Source: Gonocerus acuteangulatus (lineage: Eukaryota > Arthropoda > Insecta > Hemiptera > Coreidae). From it: a stretch of 64,000 bases of DNA. The translations under genes and the position numbers were made by a program. The notes beneath the pieces are model-generated. The model was not told the DNA's origin and searched no databases. It was given only the letters and a program-made list of their open reading frames with translations. The stretch lies in NCBI GenBank assembly GCA_946811695.1, contig OX328123.1, positions 13,257,662 to 13,321,661 on the forward strand, written 5' to 3'. Within the stretch, counting starts at the first letter, position 1, and each line of letters opens with the position of its first letter. Positions 11,761 through 23,322 of this stretch are shown here, piece by piece.

Positions 11761-12420
11761 TCTCATTATAAAATTGATTTTTGTTCTAATGAGTATGGAT
11801 ATTGTGTAAAATGGATAGAACGGAAACTGAACGATAATAATTTTTAATGCACTTTGTTCTAGTGAAACTCCAGTTCTATACTGGTGTTTTGTACTCTGTG
11901 GGAATAGAAATGGTTTGTGTGAAGGGAACAGCATACGATGGGAACCGGGTTTTCGGGATTTCACAAGACACCCTGAGGGTTCCTACACACCATCTACAGC
12001 GCTTATATCTTAATCTCATAAATCGGGTATCAGACTTGTTTTTTTTTTCGTTTTTTTTTTGGAGTGTGGTCCTAATCTTTAAAAGCAGAGAGCTTGTTAA
12101 ACGATTTGTAGTTTTTAAAATTTATCTTAATCAAATATATTAAATTAAAGGCATTCGAAAATTCTTTATGTTGAGGTTTATCCTCTATAGCGCTTTCAAC
12201 GCAGTCTTTCATCATCAGAGTTTTCTCCACTTGTGCCTATCTAAAGAGTTAGACAACACGGACAATGTTTAACCGAATTACCGAAAACAGATAATTAAAA
12301 TTAAACATCACTAAATTAAAATTTTAGAGTATTCCTCAAACATTGACATCACTTAGTTATCCTTAGATAATTTGAGAATAAAGTGAGGAATTTTAGGTGG
12401 CCATTTTTTTATTTTCAAGT
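11761..12420. other. Intergenic DNA with a weak hammerhead-like stretch
   Basis: On the minus strand at about 12190-12235 the sequence runs CTGATGATGAAAGACTGCG ... AGCGC ... AAACCTC. The CUGAUGA core is perfect, but stem II is short and the GAAA core is changed. The rest of the stretch is AT-rich and unassigned. Confidence 0.35.
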
Positions 12421-12431
12421 AACTACACTCT

Positions 12432-12617
12432 AGCCAAGGCGCTAGCCAGGTTGAAGGCATTGGTTACCGTTCATCACCGAAGTTAAGCAACGTCGGGCGT
12501 GGGCAGTATCTGAATGGGTGACCAACCATGTGCTATTGGCATTATAAAAGGATGACAACCTGTAGATAGCCCGGTGTTAGTAGCCTAACCGTTGATAGGC
12601 CGTTAAACACACAAAAA
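12432..12617 (+). mobile_element. 5S rRNA-derived SINE, full copy with 11-bp TSD
   Basis: The head (about 12432-12540) is a diverged 5S rRNA, recognisable from GTTAAGCAACGTCGGGCGTGG and CTGAATGGGTGACC, which contain the internal Pol III promoter region. A non-5S tail with TGTAGATAGCCCGG and a GCCGTTAAA end follows, then a short A-rich tail. The flanking AACTACACTCT at 12421-12431 and 12618-12628 is a perfect 11-bp TSD. This fits LINE-driven insertion (SINE3 type). It is a retroelement and not a 5S gene, because of the divergence and the extra tail. Confidence 0.9.
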
Positions 12618-12628
12618 AACTACACTCT

Positions 12629-14413
12629 ATTGGGCCTGAAGTAATTTATAACTCTCTCTCTCGCCATATGTGTACATAGTCTATTCTCACTCTACTGTGT
12701 ACAGAAATTGACTGCATTTAATGAAATGTACCACAAAAATGCTTATTGAGTTAATAGTATCCAGGTAAACTTTGTGTAGTAATTGTGAGGTAAGATATCG
12801 AATGATACCATCTACAAGGCCATGTAATCCTTTTACACAAAAATGAAAAAAAAAAAATCAAAATTTTGATTTTAGTTATAAATTTTGATAATAGCACCTT
12901 TTGGATGTTAGAAAAGTGCGTTTGAAGTTTTTTGAAAATTATTGGCTGCGTTCCATTATATATTCTATTTTCAACTAAAAAATATTCTAAGTTGATTATT
13001 TTGAGTGGGACTTCATATGATAATTTCATTAATTGTTAAATTCTCTGAAAATATTCGAGCGTTTAATTAACTAATTTATGCGCTTAGTTATGTACCTTAA
13101 AGTGCGAGGGCTTCATGGACAACAAAATTTCAGATAAGCGAATGATTTATCATTCGGTCGAACACCTTTCGGTACTCCGGTAGGTCTCTGTCATACCTTC
13201 AAGCAAAGGACAACGACCCTTCTCTTGAGAGAACACCTTCCTCTCTCACACACTCTCTCTCTCTCACCACTCACCTCACTTATTCTGGTCTCTCTTTCTT
13301 TTTATTTTCGTTCCAAAAAGAAATTAGCCTTCTCCTTCTCCCTCTTTATCTTGCTCTCTATTTTTTTATATAATCAGACGAGTTGGACCTCGGAAAAAAA
13401 AAAACTTTATTGACTTGTATTCCATTCAGGAATGACATCTTGCTCTATACTCAAGATGAAAAATGCATATAGATTTTATCGTCTACTAGATTAGCAAGCA
13501 TTTCTACAAAATTGATTAAACATAATAAAAGAAACACAATTTTTTTATTTATAAAAAAAGGGGCGTTCAAATAAGTGGAAGGTCCTAATTAAACATAAAT
13601 ATTAACATTGGCTTTCTGACCGTTTGAATATACCTAATTTTTATTATTGGGCTATTTATTAACCGTTTAAAGAACACCGCCCGAGATATCTAGGGTGTAG
13701 ATGTTAAGATTTTCCCATGAAGGAGTTAACTTAGCATTTTACGGTTATTTATTAATATCATTACATTGTTGTGTGAGTGTGCATATGTTGGGTGCATGTA
13801 CTAGTATACATTTTACTATTTTTTATGATTATTATAAGCTTTGTTTCCTTATCTTATTTTAATTGTTTACATGCTTATTCATCTCTCTTTATAAGGAGTA
13901 AAATTACATAAGTAGGGTATGTATCAGTTTTTTTTTTTTTTTTTTAAATTTTATGTCAAGATAATCATTGTAAATAGTTTAAATATTCTATATTATGTTT
14001 AGTTTTATTTTGTGATGCTTCATATTTATATCTTATTAGTATTAAACTTAAGCAAATGTGGTAGACTCCTTGCTGTAAAATTGTAGGAGCAATAAAATAT
14101 TCATTCATTAGTTATTAATATCGCACGTAAATGTATTTAAATAATTTTTACTTTAAGTATTATTATCTAGACTAATGTTTTTTTATTACTTTAGGCTAGA
14201 TTGTGTTTTTAATTTTGGTAGCTACATTTAAGCCCGAGTTAACCCGGCTAATGTTAGGAACTATAGTATACGTGTAGGTTTTTTTCTGCTACATATTTTA
14301 TGCTGTGCTTGTAGTTAATAAAAATTGGGCATTTTTGGCATAATTTTAAATATAAATGTTAATTTAGAATTTCGTTCTACATAAAATTAGGCGTTATAGT
14401 TTATGACTTGTAC
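12629..14413. other. AT-rich DNA, CT-rich tract, possible LINE 3' end
   Basis: A CT-rich stretch with CTCTCTCTCTCTC lies at about 13236-13300. At about 13930-14108 a poly-T run is followed by AT-rich sequence ending GGAGCAATAAAATATTCATTCATT. This resembles the 3' end of a LINE with a short (ATTC)n tail, but no coding part remains. Two short open frames here have no known motif. Confidence 0.35.
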
Positions 14414-14423
14414 ATCAATCTGT

Positions 14424-14772
14424 GAGGGCGAGGTTAGCTCAGTAGTAGAGCACTGGACCAATATGCTGGAGGACCTGAGTTCAAATCCCGAGCATAGTAC
14501 TAAAGATTTTCATCTTCTAGTGTCTTCGTTCATGGGCTGAATTCGGCCTCCCTGACCGTACCTAGGCAAACCCAGCCTTTAAATAATTTATTAAAGGGGT
14601 AGTTTGATGGTAATGACCCTAGCAGTCGAAGCAGCAAGGGGAAAATCAGGCGGCTGGGGCATAGTACTGACCACACCATCTCCCTAGTGTGCCGTATGGT
14701 CATGAATCAGATACCTCTATAGTATATGCCCCTCAGGGCTCTCGTGGTCTGTTAAGGGACTGATTTTTTTTT
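14424..14772 (+). mobile_element. tRNA-derived SINE (family T1), 10-bp TSD
   Basis: The head GGGCGAGGTTAGCTCAGTAG contains a Pol III A box, and GAGTTCAAATCCCGAG at about 14477 is the B box. The body runs through GGAAAATCAGGCGGC and CCCTAGTGTGCCGTATGGTC to a CTGATTTTTTTTT end. The flanking ATCAATC(T/C)GT at 14414-14423 and 14773-14782 is a 10-bp TSD with one change. The 3' end is a T run, not poly-A, which is unusual for a SINE on this strand. Confidence 0.88.
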
Positions 14773-14782
14773 ATCAATCCGT

Positions 14783-15107
14783 ACTAATTAAATAGTATTA
14801 CAAAAAAAATAATTTAAAAAATATTATTATACAGAAAGATTTGTGTGCAATTGCACTAGGGAGGCGGTGTTTTCGATATTATACCTGAAATTTGCCATCG
14901 GAGGACCCATTATGGCTGGGCGGGTATGGGAATGAGAAAATGGTCTCCATTCTGATCTATACCCTATATATATATATATATATATATATGAGTAAATATT
15001 AAAGAGAAACTATTAAAAATAATACTTATTAATTAATTTAATGGTTATCAATAAATTTTAGATAACATTATCGACTCTGGAGGCTAATTGGATTCGTTTG
15101 TATGATA
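14783..15107. other. AT-rich spacer with (TA)n
   Basis: A 25-bp (TA)n tract lies at about 14965-14989. No other structure is seen. Confidence 0.5.
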
Positions 15108-15350
15108 CAACGGGATAAGGCAGGGCGATGCCTTGGTCCCAGAAAGGCTGTTCAAGGCCAAAGCACTCACGGAACCTTTCTTTGAAATTGGTGGAATATT
15201 AGTGAACCAAGTCCAAGTTCAAGATGCAACAGTGGGATTAATTGCGTGATCCGTAGTTAATATCGAAGAGGCGCTAAGAAAAGCCGGAGAAGCAATAATT
15301 ATGTCTCAAAAGTGCCCCAGAGTTTCCTTGAGTCACTTTTTGTCAAAAAT
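15108..15350 (+). pseudogene. Decayed LINE reverse transcriptase fragment
   Basis: One plus-strand frame reads YNGIRQGDALV, the RT motif before the catalytic YADD box. About 30 residues later it reads GILVNQVQVQDATVGLIA, where the FADD/YADD strand would lie but is destroyed. It then passes a stop into NIEEALRKAGEAI, matching the helix after the active site. The layout fits an RTE-like or similar endonuclease LINE. The catalytic aspartates and long frame are gone, so this is an old fragment. Confidence 0.5.
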
Positions 15351-15897
15351 CTGTGCAATATATGGTTCTGAACGGACACCCGAAGCTTTACTTTGGTCGA
15401 GATAAAAGCAATAGTACCGATGAGCTGATGGAAGAATATTCCCAAAGATAACCGTTTGAGTGTTCTGCTCCTCAGCGGCCTGGTCCCAGCCTACAACCGT
15501 GACAGCGTCGGAAGGGACAAGGTTTGTCTGGAGAGAAGGCTATCCTAGCCCGTACAAGGCGTGGATGAAATACAATTCACTAAGATTTGGAAAAGTGTGT
15601 GCAGCTCTAGTGTCTGTCATGAACATTCTAAGAAAATATATGCCCAAAAAGAAAAATTCTAGTTTTTACAACTGTTCTGGAAAAAAGTAAACTAAATCCA
15701 CTTTACAGCATTTTTTTTCAATATCCAAGTATAATAGATAAATATCCAGGTATAATATCCAAAGTATAATAGGTACTTGCAAAAAATGGGAGCGGGAAGC
15801 CTACTATCACAAAAATGTAAGTGGCACGATTTTGTTTCCAGTAAATATTGCCTTAACTGTCCTTTTGCCATAGAAAAAGAATTATTGTGTCAAATAT

Positions 15898-15958
<61 letters not shown>

Positions 15959-17395
15959 ATATATGACCTATGGGACATGGAACGTCGAGTTTCCTTGCAA
16001 AGACTTCCGGATTGCGTCATCGCGTTGACGTCATAAAGGGATTTTCCTACCCATAAAAAGGGTGCAAACATGCTAAACGGAAGAAATTAATAACTAATAA
16101 TTATTTTTCCTTTCATAACGATTGTTCCGAAATATTATTTTAACAACAAATTACAAACTTTTTAAGTTCCAAATGTATTTCTCTTAGTAATTGTTGTGGG
16201 AATCATTTATTTGATTTCTGTTTTATTATTTACTGGCTGTTTTTGTAGTGTTTATCAATTACCATAATAGAGTTTCTTTTTCGATAAGGAATACTGAAAA
16301 CAAAGATATCCAAAGTGATATTATTATCTTTTACAATTGATTAGGCTGTAAAATCTAGATATAGATGCTATGAAAAAATAATTCTTTTCTTATTATTAAA
16401 AAAAAATACATAGAAGACTAGAGAAGGGTGGTAACCTTAGAAATAAATTAGATTTTTTTTGTAATCCCCCCCCCCAAAAAAAAAATAATAAAATACAAAT
16501 TTTATTAGAAAACCAATTCCGAGCGTTGAAGTCTCCAGCTCTCTAGTTAGGCCTGTTGAAGTCTCCGAACGGAGGGCCTGGGAAAAGTAACTTTAATTGA
16601 AACTTCTTTTACATGGATTTTCCCTAGGTGGAATGTTATAAACTTTTTAGTATAATTAGTTATAAAAAATACTTTGCTATTGGTTATATTTTAGGTGATT
16701 TTGTTAATACTTCTCTTAGCTGCAGGAATAAAGTTAGAAATCAAAATGGAGAATCCGATTATCAGAAGATATTTCAAAACATCCTTTCCTAATTTTTCTA
16801 TATTTTTGGCTCTTAGAAATAATGTATTTGATAGGAAATTTCTTGAGTGTTTGATTATGCTCACGTAAGCTACTTCAAATTAAGACATATATAAAATTGT
16901 ACTTCCTACCTCAAAATAAATAAAAAAATAAGTAATCGTTTAATTTTTTATTTTATTATTAAGCTCTTCCTTAATATGAGCTCAAATGTCTTAAATTTTT
17001 CATTTACATTTTAATTTTCTGATTATATGTTTTTTTTGCAATTTTTATTCCTAAACAGAATCACGATCAAAAATTTACTAGGAGTGATTAAACTAATTAG
17101 TTCTTAAAATAATTTTTTTTTAATTTTAAAGCACTTTTAATTATTGAATTTTTTAAAAATGTGTATGTTTATGTTGAAGATTATGAAATTAAGTGATAAA
17201 TGTATATTTTTTTAAAAAAAATTAAATTATTAATATAATTTTCTATTTCTACAGGTAATTATTTTTTAATAATTTTTTTATTTTTATATTTGGATTAACT
17301 ATAAATATATAATATACTCTACTAAGAATTAATTTAAATTAAAAACAATGTTGAAAAAAAAAAGTTTTATAACAAATTATATTTAAAAAAAAAAT
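15351..17395. other. Very AT-rich DNA with (TA)n tract
   Basis: A long (TA)n tract lies at about 15900-15964. The sequence GACTTCCGGATTGCGTCATCG just after it resembles the conserved flank of the F1 TA tract, so a small F1 remnant is likely at about 15895-16075. The rest is AT-rich. If the exon at 17396-17740 is real, this stretch would be part of its intron. Confidence 0.4.
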
Positions 17396-17740
17396 TGTTT
17401 TACATACCTGAAATCATGATGTGAGTTTTGCCGCCATGCGCGGCCGTCTTGTCCAGAGTCCTAGTCGATGGCACTTTGAGAGCGCTAAGCTAAGGGACAC
17501 ACACTCGCGAGGTGTACTGACTCGTGTTCAATCTAGCCTATACCTTGGCTGAGTACCTTACTTCGGGGTTGGCTCAAGCCGTACTGTGCACCGGGTGGGG
17601 ATCCCCACTCACTCGTCCAGCCTCGCCCCCACCTTCTAGACGTCCGCCGGAATGAGGAAGGTCAGGACTAGGGAGGATGTCCGCTCTAAACGAGTCCGCT
17701 TGTCTTGCTCTGCTCCTCGGCAGAAGGATTTGTTAGAGGA
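17396..17740 (-). other. GC-rich patch with a strong splice donor; possible first exon
   Basis: This ~345-bp block is much richer in G, C and CpG than the AT-rich DNA on both sides. On the minus strand it ends ATCATGATTTCAG|GTATGTAAAAC, a good splice donor at about 17406. An ATG in GCGCATGGCGGC lies shortly upstream, but its frame closes after seven codons, so any exon would be 5' UTR or carry a short upstream ORF. It could be a promoter-proximal exon of a host gene reading towards lower coordinates. It could also be an unrecognised repeat. Confidence 0.3.
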
Positions 17741-17907
17741 TTACCACGGTTAGTTGTAAACGTTTAGATAAGCAGGTTGGATAAGCTGGACATTCATTAT
17801 GAGTGCTGCTACGTGGCTCTTGTAACAGAAGGTATCTTCTGCAGGAATGCTGTAAAGATATCTTTTGAAGAGGCGTCTCCTGTACGTAAAACTAGTAGAC
17901 CAATAAA

Positions 17908-18128
17908 TTAGCGCCGTAACAGGCCCCTGAGAGGCAGATACTATAGAGGTATCTGATTCATGACCATACGTCAGTATGCTGCTTAGACTGCTAGAGTCAT
18001 TAGCACCAAGGTACCCATTAATAAATTAATTAAAGTCTGGTTTCGCCTAGGGAAGAAGACACTAGAAGATAAAAGTCCTTAATGCCTGCTCGGAATTTGA
18101 ACTCTACCACTGAGCTAACCTCGCCCCC
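17908..18128 (-). mobile_element. T1 tRNA-SINE, internally deleted, 14-bp TSD
   Basis: On the minus strand the head is GGGGGCGAGGTTAGCTCAGTGG, followed by the T1 body (CATGAATCAGATACCTCTAT). The perfect 14-bp repeat AGTAGACCAATAAA flanks it at 17894-17907 and 18129-18142. Compared with the other copies it lacks an internal block, and its 3' end reads CCTGTTACGGCGC instead of the poly-T end. Confidence 0.88.
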
Positions 18129-18444
18129 AGTAGACCAATAAAGATCTGCTAATTGTACTATCGTTCTTCATGATTAACCTTCATCCAAATTAAATAATAT
18201 TAAAAAATGCCCATTTTAGCAGCAAGAAATAGGTTCCTTTCAAATTCTGGTATGTAATTCATATTCATTTGGATTAATGGAAAATATTTTCCTCCCTGCT
18301 ATTATCGAGTGGATAGAATAAAATCAATTGGAAAAATTCTTTTAATTAATTATTGAATAAGTTATCGTAATATGGGACACATTAGTGCCCTGAAATTAAT
18401 ACAAACCTATACTGCTAGGATATTTTCATTTAACTCATACCAAA

Positions 18445-18474
18445 CGGCGCTAATAGCCAAACAGTTGATGCGCC

Positions 18475-18509
<35 letters not shown>

Positions 18510-18523
18510 AAAGAAAAAAAAAA
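18445..18523 (+). mobile_element. 5S SINE, strongly 5'-truncated, 11-bp TSD
   Basis: Only the 3' tail remains: CGGCGCTAATAGCC ... GATGCGCCGTTAAA, then a long A-rich tail with a few G. The flanks CTCATACCAAA (18434-18444) and CCCATACCAAA (18524-18534) form an 11-bp TSD with one change. The truncation fits target-primed reverse transcription. Confidence 0.85.
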
Positions 18524-18759
18524 CCCATACCAAAGGGTCGACCTTTGCACAAAGAGTGCGAACAGTCCTATACCTATATATTTGTCTGTTCGCTCACATA
18601 CAAATATACAAGCATATGTAAGCAGTATAGATCTGTGCCAATTTCACCGTACTATACAAATGAGACCCCATTTTATGGTGTATATTATCCGATGGTCTAT
18701 TGAATATTTGGTACTATTTAGTTTTAATTAATAAGACTTTACGGAGAACCTGCGAGGAT

Positions 18760-18965
18760 GCGTTCATTGAAATTCAGAATGTAATAGATGACAATGACAT
18801 GAAATATGGTACAGGGCAATAAACAACGAGATCAAATCCACTCTGAGTAACTTGCGCTTGGGAATCGAAAAAATGAGAGGAAGTAGTACTGACTTGCTTA
18901 CGCATCGGACAAGGCTAAACCACGCTTATTTCATCACAAGTGACCAGAAAACAAATTCCTCAGCC
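18760..18965 (+). pseudogene. LINE C-terminal tail fragment
   Basis: One open plus-strand frame contains STLSNLRLGIEKMRGS and then STDLLTHRTRLNHAYFITSD. This resembles the conserved R-LTHSYLL region found after RNase H in I/Jockey-type LINEs, also seen at 52381-52692 and 24430-24620. The cysteine cluster that should follow is absent. Weak, short match. Confidence 0.35.
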
Positions 18966-19308
18966 GGACCACCTTTAAAATAAATGTAAAATTATTGCTA
19001 TCTTTAATTTTTTCTTGCCAGCAAAATTAATTATTTCATGGGAACGATTCCCGTGGGGAGTCATGACACATTTTTCCCATTAGTTTCGAATGTCATTTGG
19101 CAATTTACGATATACGGAGAGAAAATTAAGGCCACCAGCTCCTCATAAAAATAGAAGACAAAGAAGGTGGTGAAGTAGGCGCCCTAAATGTGCAGCTTTT
19201 ACAAAATGTGAATGAATGTTCTGATGAGAATCAAAATTAAATTGGAACCCGTAAATGTGATTTAAATTCCAAAATGGCTACATGTTTTGAAAACGGACTG
19301 GCGTGGGA

Positions 19309-19428
19309 CCCCCCCCCCCCCCCCTGGAAGAAGTTAAAACTGACAGACCTCAGTTATTATATTAACCTGTTAATATAATAGACATTTTAAATTATAAATT
19401 AAAATTATCTATAGATAATGAAAAGTTG

Positions 19429-19463
<35 letters not shown>
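19309..19463. repeat. C16 run and T32 run
   Basis: Sixteen consecutive C at 19309-19324 and about 32 T at 19432-19463. Between them a short perfect palindrome (TATTATATTAAC/GTTAATATAATA) lies at about 19355-19380. The T run ends just before the left TSD of the hAT MITE. Confidence 0.8.
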
Positions 19464-19465
<2 letters not shown>

Positions 19466-19473
19466 CTCACTGG

Positions 19474-20122
19474 CAGAGATGAGCATAATTTTATTTATAA
19501 ATACAAATACGAATTTATTCGTACTTCATATATTTGTAAATACGAATATAAATAAATTCGTATTCATAAGTGTGAATACGAATTTATTTGTAATCACGTA
19601 TATTAAATATAAAAATACATGTAAACTTTTATTCGCACATTTTTCTGCGAATAGAAATAAATTCACAGAAAAAATTGTAAATAATCTCAAAAAATGTGAA
19701 TATACCGCGCTAATAACCTAGACATTAAAAAATAAATAAATTGTAAAACCATCTTATCGTTAATTCGATTAAATTAATAATTATTTGCGAATTTTTTTGT
19801 GAATAAATTTTTATTCACAAATTGTAATGTGAATAAATTTGTATTCATATATTTTAATGTGAATTGTTTTGTTACCACTTTATTATTTGTGAATATTCAG
19901 ATTTTTTTGTGATTATTTACAATTTTTCTGTGAATTTACTTGCATTCGCAGGAAAATTTGCGAATAAAATTTTATTTGTATTTTTATATTTAAAATACGT
20001 GAATAAAAATGAATTCGTATTCACACTTATGAATACGAATTTATTTATATTCGCATTTACAAATGTATGAAGTACGAATTAATTCGTATTTTTATTTATA
20101 AATAACATTGTGACCTTCTCTG
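19474..20122. mobile_element. hAT MITE with ~240-bp inverted arms and 8-bp TSD
   Basis: The left end CAGAGATGAGC and right end (reverse complement CAGAGAAGGTC) begin inverted arms of roughly 240 nt. The arms are built from many copies of GAATACGAATTTATTCGTA-like palindromes. The flanks CTCACTGG (19466-19473) and CTCACTGC (20123-20130) match at 7 of 8 positions, as expected for hAT. CAGAGATG also fits the hAT terminal pattern. There is no coding capacity; open frames inside come from the AT-rich repeats. Confidence 0.85.
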
Positions 20123-20249
20123 CTCACTGCTCTGGCTGCAATTGGTCAACTCAAATGCGAAACTTTCTGATCGTAACCTCAGTTTGTCCGAAGTCGTTGC
20201 TTCAAAGGTGTATGCTGTTGATGATAATACATTAGAACTTCTTAAAAAT

Positions 20250-21157
20250 TCCGCCACGCAGGAGCTGCATAACTAAGCACTTTCCTCAGAATTTGGGTAG
20301 TGTAGACTGCTTTCCAGAACAATTTGCTTAAAATATCCTACATAAATAAAATAAAAACATGAATATTTCTCTTTTAATTTTGTAGTGAGTAACTGATCAA
20401 TTATTAATTTGCTTCCAGAGTTATGTTTACAAATGGTACCTACTACACTACGTAATAAATACAAAAAACCTCATATTATCGTATTTTGATCTAACGCAGG
20501 AACAGGATACAGTCCCTCTATTGGTAGAAAGCGCTCCTTGCGGCGGCCTTGCGAACCTACGTCTGGCGGGCTTTTCTATTGAAATATATTACAAATTAAA
20601 CCCCCCTTTCCTATTGACCGATTCAGCTCATTTTTACAACACTTCTTTCTCATGAGTTACCCACGACGTATACCGCGTTTCGTTACAATGCAGCAGAAAT
20701 TACGACCGGTATGAGTATATTAGGAATTTGGGTCCGGAGTAAACCCCCCCTTCTAATGAACCGATTTAGTTTATTTTTACAACAAATATTTACCTGTAGA
20801 TTACCACTACGAATACCGAGTTTCGTCGAAATATACCAAAAATCACGGCTGGTAGTGGCGAATTGGTATTGTGGGTCCGGAGTAAACCCCCCCCCCCCTT
20901 CTAATGAACCAATTTAGTTCATTTTTATATCTCACTTTTCTCTCTATATTACCACTACGAATACCAAGTTTCGTTGAAATATAACAAATATTACGGCTGA
21001 CATAGTCAAATTAGTGTTTTGGGTTCTGGGTAAACTCCCCCTTCCGGTGGACCAACTTTGGTGGTTAACGAACTCGTTCAATCGATTGCTAAATGAATGC
21101 TATATACCAAGTTTCGTGACGAAAAAACAAAAACTCTGGCCGCTATCGTGTAAACAG

Positions 21158-21189
<32 letters not shown>

Positions 21190-21193
21190 GTGA

Positions 21194-21250
<57 letters not shown>

Positions 21251-21376
21251 TATAAATTTTAACGGGGGTCATTTTCGGTGTCTACTAGGTAGGATCGATA
21301 AAGATTTGAAGACATTTTTCAAAAATTCCGTCTTGAGTCCAACCTCAATAGCTACTTTCCTTCGGAGGAAAGTGCT
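20250..21376 (-). mobile_element. F2 Helentron-like non-autonomous element (copy A)
   Basis: On the minus strand it starts AGCACTTTCCTCCGAAGGAA (a hairpin, ACTTTCCT/AGGAAAGT). It holds a (TA)n tract at about 21180-21244 next to a (CA)n run, then several ~150-bp tandem modules, each with a C/G run. It ends with GAGGAAAGTGCTTAG (inverted 5' end), the hairpin GCAGCTCCTGC and GTGGCGGAA. T-runs flank both ends. The architecture is the same as F1 with different sequence. No protein gene is present. Confidence 0.7.
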
Positions 21377-21713
21377 AAAAAGTTATTTTAAAATTGGGAT
21401 GATTAAATTGAAAGGTATGAAGAAGGATCTTTGGAATGTTAAGCTGAGACCCTAGCATATAATATGCTATTAGGAACCATTACTAACCGCCCTTACGGCT
21501 CGCACGCTAGTGTAATATGCAGTGGCAGACACTAACACTGCCATCAGACATGATAATAACTTAACACTAAATAGCACTGCTCTGGAAGCCCTAACGACCA
21601 TTAAATCGCTAGTCTTTCTTTTGCCTTTCTTCCTGCTCAGAGATAAGTCTTCAAGCCGGCCTCCTAATACGGCGGCGCCCTCGCTCCAAAGCCCTTCCTC
21701 AAGGGGTTGTTGG

Positions 21714-22390
21714 ATAAGACTGCACCTACATTGGACCCGTATTTCTCCCGATCCGATCCCATTTCGTTTGATCGACAGTGGCCGACGTGAGTGCCTACAT
21801 TGCTCTCGACCCGATCCGATCCGATTTAGTCACAGCTCGTCAGTAATGACCTCGTAGTTAAGTGAAAATGAGTGATTAAGTTAAGAAATACCACCTAATA
21901 AGCATAGAAACTTTTGATTAGATTGAATGTTGGAGGCAAGAGAAGTATTGGTATTCATATTTTATAAGAAAGGTAACTAGAAGGGTATAAGCATTGTAAG
22001 GTTATAAACATTAGAAAGTTATAAACATTGGAAGGTTATAAACATCTTTCCATGCAATTCAATAAACAAGGGAAAGTAAAAACAAAAATGTGAATTGACA
22101 AAGTTGTTCTAAATTTTATTTCCTTTGATTTAAATAAAAGTGCATTGAAATCGGTTAAGATTTAGAATCTGTAGACTTTTTGAAACACAATATGTGGGTT
22201 GGTGCCATTTTACTTCGTCGGTCCGAAATCGGTCTAGAAACAAACAAGTTTGAATGGCCAAGAATCGGTGGCCGTTGGATTGGACCGGATAGGATCGGTT
22301 CGGGACCAATATAGGCATCTCCATTGAGAGCCATGACAGTCGGTGGCCATCGGATCGGATCGGAACGGGTCCAATGTAGGTGCACCCTAA
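21714..22390. mobile_element. MITE with TGCACCTACATTGGACCCG inverted ends
   Basis: The left TGCACCTACATTGGACCCG at about 21721 is matched by CGGGTCCAATGTAGGTGCA near 22365-22384. Further inside, blocks of GATCCGATCC-type sequence and GGCCGACG/CGGTGGCC are also inverted. Outer bases are diverged and no 8-bp TSD was found. It is probably a hAT-type non-autonomous element. Confidence 0.6.
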
Positions 22391-22775
22391 GGCATCCTTC
22401 GTGTGTGTAGCTAATTCCAGGTGTCATTGACAGCGCTATCGGAGGAACACGGAGGAAGAAATTAGCGGTAACCTTGAAGAGGCCAAAGCTGTGCAGGAAC
22501 CGCAGACGATAATGGAATAAGAAAAAGTCATGATTTCATCAGTGGTCAAGAATAATGACGCGTCCTTTGTCTAACCAATAAGAGGAATTCGCTAACTAAC
22601 CAAAGACAGACCCAAGAAAATATACATTTATTGGGTAACACTGCTCCGTAAAAAAAAAAAAAAGTCCAAGATCCGATACTGCGATTTCTGTAGATTCTAA
22701 TGTAAAACGACGCCTCCCATATTTTTATTACTGTTCGGTAATTTATATTAATGACCATGATATGGAATAATTTAA

Positions 22776-22991
22776 CCGTTAAATACGTTTTGAGGGCCTG
22801 CTGAAGTAAACATTTCTAAAACACATATAATTTCTAGCAAGGGAAAACGGGGATTTACCCAATAAATTTGGAAAAAAAAAAGAATATAAACGATCGATGA
22901 TTTTTGTGGGTTATTCTCCCCCATCATGCTACAAATTATATTTGTTTCAGAACTTTTCAACTCTGTAACCCCATTAGAAGGTATTTAACGG
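22776..22991. mobile_element. piggyBac-like MITE with TTAA duplication
   Basis: TTAA at 22772-22775 and 22992-22995 flanks a 216-bp element. Its ends are CCGTTAAATAC and GTATTTAACGG (11-bp perfect TIR, then a partly conserved -TT-T-A). TTAA target duplication is diagnostic of piggyBac; known piggyBac ends start CCY, so CCG is a mild deviation. No transposase sequence is present. Confidence 0.65.
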
Positions 22992-22997
22992 TTAAAT

Positions 22998-23322
22998 TAC
23001 CCCTCCCATCCCGGGTCTAAATGAAACTCAGAATACGAAGGGGGAGGGCGTTCCGAGAAAACTATGGGTGATGGGACAAAATGTAAGTCAATTTCGGATT
23101 CAGGTAATTTTAGGTAAGAACGACGACGGAACCAATTTTTATACAGAGCAGTCTTATCTGAGATAATTGCTAAAGAATTTATCTTTTTATATATATTTTT
23201 CGTGGAAATAATATATCAAACACACCTTGTATGTAGATATTACTTTAATAGTTATCGTTCTATAGATAATTATTCTTATAATTTGTTTGGATTGATATAT
23301 TGACATTCAAATTTATTGTCTA
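22998..23322. other. Spacer, nothing recognised
   Basis: Mixed-composition then AT-rich DNA. No open frame, inverted end or RNA motif stands out. Confidence 0.4.

Noticed and set aside
12190..12235. Hammerhead ribozyme on the minus strand
   Set aside because: The CTGATGA core is present, but stem II is very short and the GAAA core is altered; noted only as weak.
12432..12540. 5S rRNA gene
   Set aside because: It is diverged from 5S, carries an unrelated tail and an A-rich end and has an 11-bp TSD. It is a SINE.
14424..14500. Functional tRNA gene
   Set aside because: A and B boxes are present, but the acceptor stem does not pair and a SINE body with a TSD follows.
19479..20070. Two plus-strand open frames of 80 and 68 codons
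   Set aside because: They lie in the inverted arms of a hAT MITE and mirror each other; no domain or composition signal.
20273..20464. Conserved 63-codon frame shared with 37317-37508
   Set aside because: The similarity is explained by both being F2 copies. There is no known motif, and I see no sign of selection that I can measure here.
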